Assembly (NCBI GenBank): GCA_036567205.1
Contig: DATCVA010000312.1
Span: 1-16,720, forward strand
Length of the DNA: 16,720 bases
Source of the DNA: DATCVA01 sp036567205
GTDB lineage: Bacteria; Pseudomonadota; Gammaproteobacteria; Burkholderiales; Burkholderiaceae_B
Direction: 5' to 3'
Shown here: in pieces, positions 13,365 through 16,720 of the stretch
Layout of the letters: every line of letters starts with the position of its first letter
Numbering within the stretch: position 1 is the first letter of the stretch
The notes under the pieces: generated by a model
The model's input: only the letters and a program-made list of their open reading frames with translations
What the model was told of the DNA's origin: nothing
The model's database searches: none
Position numbers and translations under genes: made by a program

Positions 13365-14563
13365 CTTTCACGAGGCGCGGCTATTGTGGCAGGGCGGCCG
13401 GACTGTATTCGAGGAGCAAGAATATCTAGAACGCCATCAAAACGCAGTACGTCTCGAAGCTCATGATAAGGAATATCAACCCTTAAGGATCCGAGCTCAT
13501 AGGCCGCAACCTGAAAAGGGGCGAACAGGAAAGAAACATGCTGTGCGGAAATGGTAAAGGCGGCGAAGTTTTCATCGCGGGCGCCGGCGCCTCGCTGTAT
13601 CCATTCCATTTCGATCTTACTGGGCTCTTTGTTCATTCTTTTCCAGAACTCATGGTACAGACGTGTAATGCAGATTTCGCTAATTTTTTCCAGCCAAGGT
13701 GTGTCTTCGGCGAATAAGTCGGGCAACATAATAGCCACCACCCGCTCGGCATAGATTAAAAAATTGTATGTCTGATAAATACTGTTTGGTTGCGCCGCCC
13801 CGGCGCTATAGGTGCCAACAGTATAAAAAAGGCTAAGTAAAGAATTAGACGCATAGTCGATGGTGAATTTGTCCCATCGCCCGTCCTTTGGCAAGAATTT
13901 TTCTTGTTCTTCTGGGCCGTCCGGGCAGTAGCGCACCAGTTGGCTCCAGGGCTTTGTGCGTGCGCGTATGGTTTCAGATGCCGCACGCCCGGAAAATAGC
14001 GTCGTCAGCTCCAGGGCGGCAACCGGGTAGACCATAGATTCGAAGTGGGGGTAGCTGATGGCTATATCGTGGCCTGGACGGCCCATCCAGGCCTCTTTGG
14101 TTTCCTCTGCGAATACACGAAAAGGGCCATGGCAGGCTCCATGGTTCGCCACTTGTTTCTGATGCGAATCAGCCAGCCTAAGCGAGCGGATCACTGTCAT
14201 CCAGTCGTCGTAAGTCCTGATGCTTAAGTGCTGAAGTCGATTTAAGGTATTTGATGAAACGTCTTGTGGCTCAAGAATAACCGGAATTACGTATTTGTCG
14301 GTGGCGAACATGGCCTCAAGACTCCGAAGAGCCGGCTGAGCCCCAAGTTGAATAAAACCGCTTTGGCTTACGCAATGTGAACTGATAAACATCATGATTA
14401 CATTTGCGCTGGCAAATGCTTTTTCGACTTCAACCATTCTGTTTTGATTGGGCAGCAGATCTTTGTCTACCATCCAGGGCTTGAAACCTTCTGCTCGCAG
14501 GCGAGCATAATATGGCTCGACCAGGGCAAGGTCTTCATTACTGCAGCTAATGAAAATTTTCAT
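13355..14563 (-). CDS. TIR-domain protein with an unrecognised C-terminal region
   Basis: This 402-aa protein starts with a TIR_2-like domain (residues 1-100): FISCSNED (4-11), GFKPWMVDKDLLP (26-38), the MMFISSHCV strand (57-65) and YVIPVILEP (91-99). In active TIR NADases a Glu follows the GF(V/I)Q-like turn; here GFIQLGAQPAL (69-79) has Gly74 at that position, so NAD-cleaving activity is doubtful. Residues about 130-402 contain no signal peptide or clear membrane segment and match no family I know; they are rich in aromatic residues (for example FTISAQHVSFLFAPF at 336-350). GGAG lies 5 nt before the ATG. The gene is alone: 176 nt separate it from tctA and it converges on a Bug gene. It could be an immune sensor, a scaffold for another TIR protein, or unrelated to defence. 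Confidence 0.75.
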   Translation of the reverse strand: MKIFISCSNEDLALVEPYYARLRAEGFKPWMVDKDLLPNQNRMVEVEKAFASANVIMMFISSHCVSQSGFIQLGAQPALRSLEAMFATDKYVIPVILEPQDVSSNTLNRLQHLSIRTYDDWMTVIRSLRLADSHQKQVANHGACHGPFRVFAEETKEAWMGRPGHDIAISYPHFESMVYPVAALELTTLFSGRAASETIRARTKPWSQLVRYCPDGPEEQEKFLPKDGRWDKFTIDYASNSLLSLFYTVGTYSAGAAQPNSIYQTYNFLIYAERVVAIMLPDLFAEDTPWLEKISEICITRLYHEFWKRMNKEPSKIEMEWIQRGAGARDENFAAFTISAQHVSFLFAPFQVAAYELGSLRVDIPYHELRDVLRFDGVLDILAPRIQSGRPATIAAPRESAW

Positions 14564-14595
14564 TGTCTCCAGATTTTCCGTGCGATGCCAGTGTG

Positions 14596-14628
14596 CTGTC
14601 TGGTTAACTCATCAAGCTAGCCAGACAG
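14596..14628. other. 11-bp hairpin in the leader of the TIR gene
   Basis: CTGTCTGGTTA (14596-14606) pairs with TAGCCAGACAG (14618-14628), with one G-U pair and an 11-nt loop; the outer GTG/CAC can extend it past a mismatch. It lies 33-65 nt upstream of the TIR start codon. No T-tract follows on the - strand, so it may be an operator or a leader structure. Confidence 0.35.
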
Positions 14629-14673
14629 GACACTAGCTACCATAGGCAAACTTACCTGCGGTTTTCCAATGAT

Positions 14674-14706
14674 GCGGGTCCGTTGCTTTTATAGCTTCGG
14701 ACCCGC
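14674..14706 (-). terminator. possible 3' hairpin of the tct operon
   Basis: GCGGGTCCG (14674-14682) and CGGACCCGC (14698-14706) are perfect 9-bp arms around a 15-nt loop that can fold further (GCT/AGC). It lies 33 nt beyond the tctA stop on the - strand. No T-run follows in that direction, so it is a GC-rich 3' stabilising or Rho-assisted structure rather than a canonical terminator. Confidence 0.45.
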
Positions 14707-14739
14707 GATCTCGATCGAATTAAGCTTTCAGAAGCTTGT

Positions 14740-16245
14740 TCAACCTTCTTCGACGAAGGTTTCTTCGCGTTTCTTCCTGATGGAAGGCAAAGCTACGATG
14801 ACAACCAGAAGCAGTGCCATCCCCAGCAAGGTTGCCGATAAGGGGCGGGTGATAAAGGTGGAGTAATCGCCGCGGGACAACAGCAGGGCACGGCGGAAGT
14901 TTTCTTCCATCATGGGCCCAAGCACCAAGCCGAGCAGCAACGGAGCGCCTTCGCATTTAAGCTTGGCCCAGATGTAGCCGATCAGTCCGAACAAGGCCGT
15001 CATCCAGATGTCGAACACGTTGTAGTTCAGCGAATACACGCCGATCGTGCAGAACACCAAAATGGCCGGGAACAAGATGCGGTAAGGCACTTTAAGCAAT
15101 TTGATCCACAAGCCGACCAAAGGCAGGTTAAGGACGATCAGCATCAGGTTGCCGATCCACATCGACACGATCAGGCCCCAGAACAAGTCGGGGTGGCTGG
15201 TCATGACCTGGGGGCCAGGCTGGATGTTGTGAATGGTCATGGCGCCGATCATCAGGGCCGTTACTGCGTTACCCGGAATACCCAGCGTCAGCAGTGGAAT
15301 AAACGACGTTTGCGCCGCGGCGTTGTTGGCCGATTCCGGACCAGCCAGGCCAGCCGGGTGGCCTTTACCGAAGCGCTCCGGATTCTTCGAGATTTTTTTC
15401 TCGAGGGTGTACGAGGCAAAGGCCGACAATGTAGCGCCGCCGCCTGGCAAAATACCCAGGGCCGAACCCAGAGCCGTACCGCGAACACTGGCAGGCCAGG
15501 CTTCTTTGAATTCTTGCAAATTGGGGTACAGGCTGCCTACTTTTCCGGTTACGTCGACACGCTGATCACGCAGTTCCAGGTTGGTCATGATTTCGGCGAA
15601 ACCGAACACGCCCATGGCGACGACCGCAAAGTCGATGCCGTCTTGCAGTTCAGGAATGCCGAAGTCGTAACGGGCCACGCCCGAGTTGACGTCGGTGCCG
15701 ATCATGCCCAGCAACAAGCCCAGGAAAATCATGCAAATGGCTTTAGGCAGCGAGCCCGAAGCCAGTACCACGGCGCCGATCAGGCCCAGGCACATTAGCG
15801 AGAAGTATTCGGCGGGGCCGAATTTGAAGGCGACTTCGGCCAGTGGCGGCGCAAACCCGGCCAGCAAAACGGTTGCAAAACACCCGGCAAAGAAGGAGCC
15901 GAGCGCAGCAATGGACAGCGCGGCGCCCGCTCGGCCGTTCTTGGCCATCTGGTGCCCGTCCAGGACGGTCACCACGGCGGACGTTTCACCGGGCAGGGCC
16001 ACCAGGATGGCTGTGGTGGATCCGCCGTATTGCGCGCCGTAGTAAATACCGGCCAGCATGATCAGCCCTGCTACAGGCGGCAATACATAGGTAATCGGCA
16101 GCAGCATGGCGATGGTGGGAACCGGCCCAATGCCGGGCAACACGCCAATCAGGGTGCCCAACAGGCAACCCAGCAGGCAGTAAGCTACGTTTTCAAGCGA
16201 TAGCGCGACTGAAAAGCCCAGCGACAAGTGATCTAATATTTCCAT
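14740..16245 (-). CDS. tctA: tripartite tricarboxylate transporter large permease subunit
   Basis: This 501-aa inner-membrane protein is the large TTT subunit that moves the substrate, with about 10-12 membrane helices. Both inverted-repeat signatures are visible: GVLPGIGP (34-41) and ILPGGGATLSAF (264-275), followed by KGHPAGLAGPESANNAA (293-309) and LGIPGNAVTALMIGAM (320-335), all typical of TctA. AGGAG overlaps the tctB stop region and lies 8-9 nt before the ATG. It follows tctB after 13 nt, the usual tctB-tctA order. It uses a more GC-rich codon set than the TIR and Bug genes nearby. Its periplasmic partner TctC is probably encoded just beyond the right edge. Confidence 0.95.
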   Translation of the reverse strand: MEILDHLSLGFSVALSLENVAYCLLGCLLGTLIGVLPGIGPVPTIAMLLPITYVLPPVAGLIMLAGIYYGAQYGGSTTAILVALPGETSAVVTVLDGHQMAKNGRAGAALSIAALGSFFAGCFATVLLAGFAPPLAEVAFKFGPAEYFSLMCLGLIGAVVLASGSLPKAICMIFLGLLLGMIGTDVNSGVARYDFGIPELQDGIDFAVVAMGVFGFAEIMTNLELRDQRVDVTGKVGSLYPNLQEFKEAWPASVRGTALGSALGILPGGGATLSAFASYTLEKKISKNPERFGKGHPAGLAGPESANNAAAQTSFIPLLTLGIPGNAVTALMIGAMTIHNIQPGPQVMTSHPDLFWGLIVSMWIGNLMLIVLNLPLVGLWIKLLKVPYRILFPAILVFCTIGVYSLNYNVFDIWMTALFGLIGYIWAKLKCEGAPLLLGLVLGPMMEENFRRALLLSRGDYSTFITRPLSATLLGMALLLVVIVALPSIRKKREETFVEEG

Positions 16246-16258
16246 TTCCGGCTCTCCT

Positions 16259-16720
16259 TTAATTGCCTAGAAAGCTGGGCCACAAGGGGAAGATCAAACC
16301 TAATCCCTTGATAAACGCTAGCCATACAAATAAAACCAAACAAAGACCATTGATAATGGCCACTTTCCAGCTGAAGACGTGGCTGGCAAAACTGCTCATG
16401 ACTACCAGCAGGAAGACCGTAATGAAAATTCCCAGATAGTTCAGCAGTACGCCGCTAAGGGCTACGCTGCCGACAACGATGGTGCTAATGGACCAGTCGA
16501 ATTTATCCATTTCGACTTTTTCTGCTTTCGGCGACAGGGCGCTTAATGAAACAATGGCGCCTAATACGGCCATACATACACCGAGCCAGAATGGAAAATA
16601 TCCAGGCCCCATACGGGCCGATGTGCCCATTGAATAGCTCGTCGCGCCAATGGCGAATCCGACGCCTAATACAACGAACATAATCCCGGACCAGAAGTCC
16701 TGCTTGTTCTTAAGCTGCAT
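16259..16720 (-). CDS. tctB: tripartite tricarboxylate transporter small membrane subunit
   Basis: This 153-aa protein is the small TTT membrane subunit with four predicted helices (about 12-30, 40-62, 78-118 as two, and 120-145). The N-terminus NKQDFWSGIMFVVLGVGF, followed by ARMGPGYFPFWLG, is typical of TctB. The start ATG occupies the last three bases of the window, so its ribosome binding site is not visible and an upstream start cannot be excluded, but length and N-terminus fit a complete protein. It is the first visible gene of the - strand tct operon. Confidence 0.9.
   Translation of the reverse strand: MQLKNKQDFWSGIMFVVLGVGFAIGATSYSMGTSARMGPGYFPFWLGVCMAVLGAIVSLSALSPKAEKVEMDKFDWSISTIVVGSVALSGVLLNYLGIFITVFLLVVMSSFASHVFSWKVAIINGLCLVLFVWLAFIKGLGLIFPLWPSFLGN

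Noticed and set aside
13355..14563. TIR gene considered as part of a prophage or defence island
   Set aside because: No integrase, transposase, phage or other defence gene lies nearby; the flanking genes are transport genes.
14722..14737. AAGCTT-TCAG-AAGCTT inverted repeat after tctA
   Set aside because: It is short and has no T-tract after it; it adds little to the larger hairpin at 14674-14706.
15193..15798. 201-codon open frame antisense to tctA
   Set aside because: The GC-rich third positions of tctA keep antisense frames open; the tctA product is complete and carries all family motifs.

Overview
The window looks like a moderately GC-rich chromosomal segment of a betaproteobacterium, most likely Alcaligenaceae (the Bordetella/Achromobacter/Pusillimonas side). 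The reasons are two Bug-type tripartite tricarboxylate transporter (TTT) binding proteins, a TctA/TctB pair, a KefC-like antiporter and a catabolic gene cluster without phage or insertion-sequence debris. No rRNA, tRNA, CRISPR array or transposase was seen. The lineage is inferred from gene content, not from a marker gene.

Left part (1-5510): a catabolic operon on the + strand. A 5' control region carries a good sigma-70 promoter (327-355), a perfect 14-bp LacI/PurR-type palindrome at the predicted transcription start (363-376), a 12/14-match second copy 129 bp upstream (234-247) and a separate palindrome over the -35 box. It is followed by an intradiol ring-cleavage dioxygenase, an SDR oxidoreductase, a beta-keto acid cleavage enzyme (BKACE/DUF849), a zinc-less quinone-oxidoreductase-type MDR protein, a small cupin and a Bug binding protein, and ends in a strong intrinsic terminator. 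I infer import of an organic acid or aromatic compound, ring cleavage, reduction, and thiolytic-like cleavage of a beta-keto acid with acetyl-CoA.

Middle (5526-11142): two housekeeping-like + genes (gamma-carbonic anhydrase, pirin), then a - strand KefB/KefC-type K+/H+ antiporter. Divergent from it is a four-gene + cluster: a secreted Yx(FWY)xxD-repeat protein (COG4315 type), a tiny Asn/Ser/Pro-rich lipoprotein, an ECF sigma factor and its membrane anti-sigma factor. An ECF-like promoter (GGAAT-N17-CGTTT) precedes the first gene, which suggests an autoregulated envelope-response unit.

Right part (11174-16720): a - strand alpha/beta hydrolase with the complete active site of haloacetate/fluoroacetate dehalogenases; a divergent + strand orphan Bug binding protein; a convergent - strand gene for a 402-aa TIR-domain protein whose expected catalytic Glu appears to be Gly and whose C-terminal 270 residues I do not recognise; and tctA and tctB on the - strand, with tctB starting exactly at the right edge.

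The best candidates for something undescribed are the TIR protein, the BKACE-containing intradiol catabolic operon with its LacI-type twin operators, and the ECF/COG4315/lipoprotein unit.
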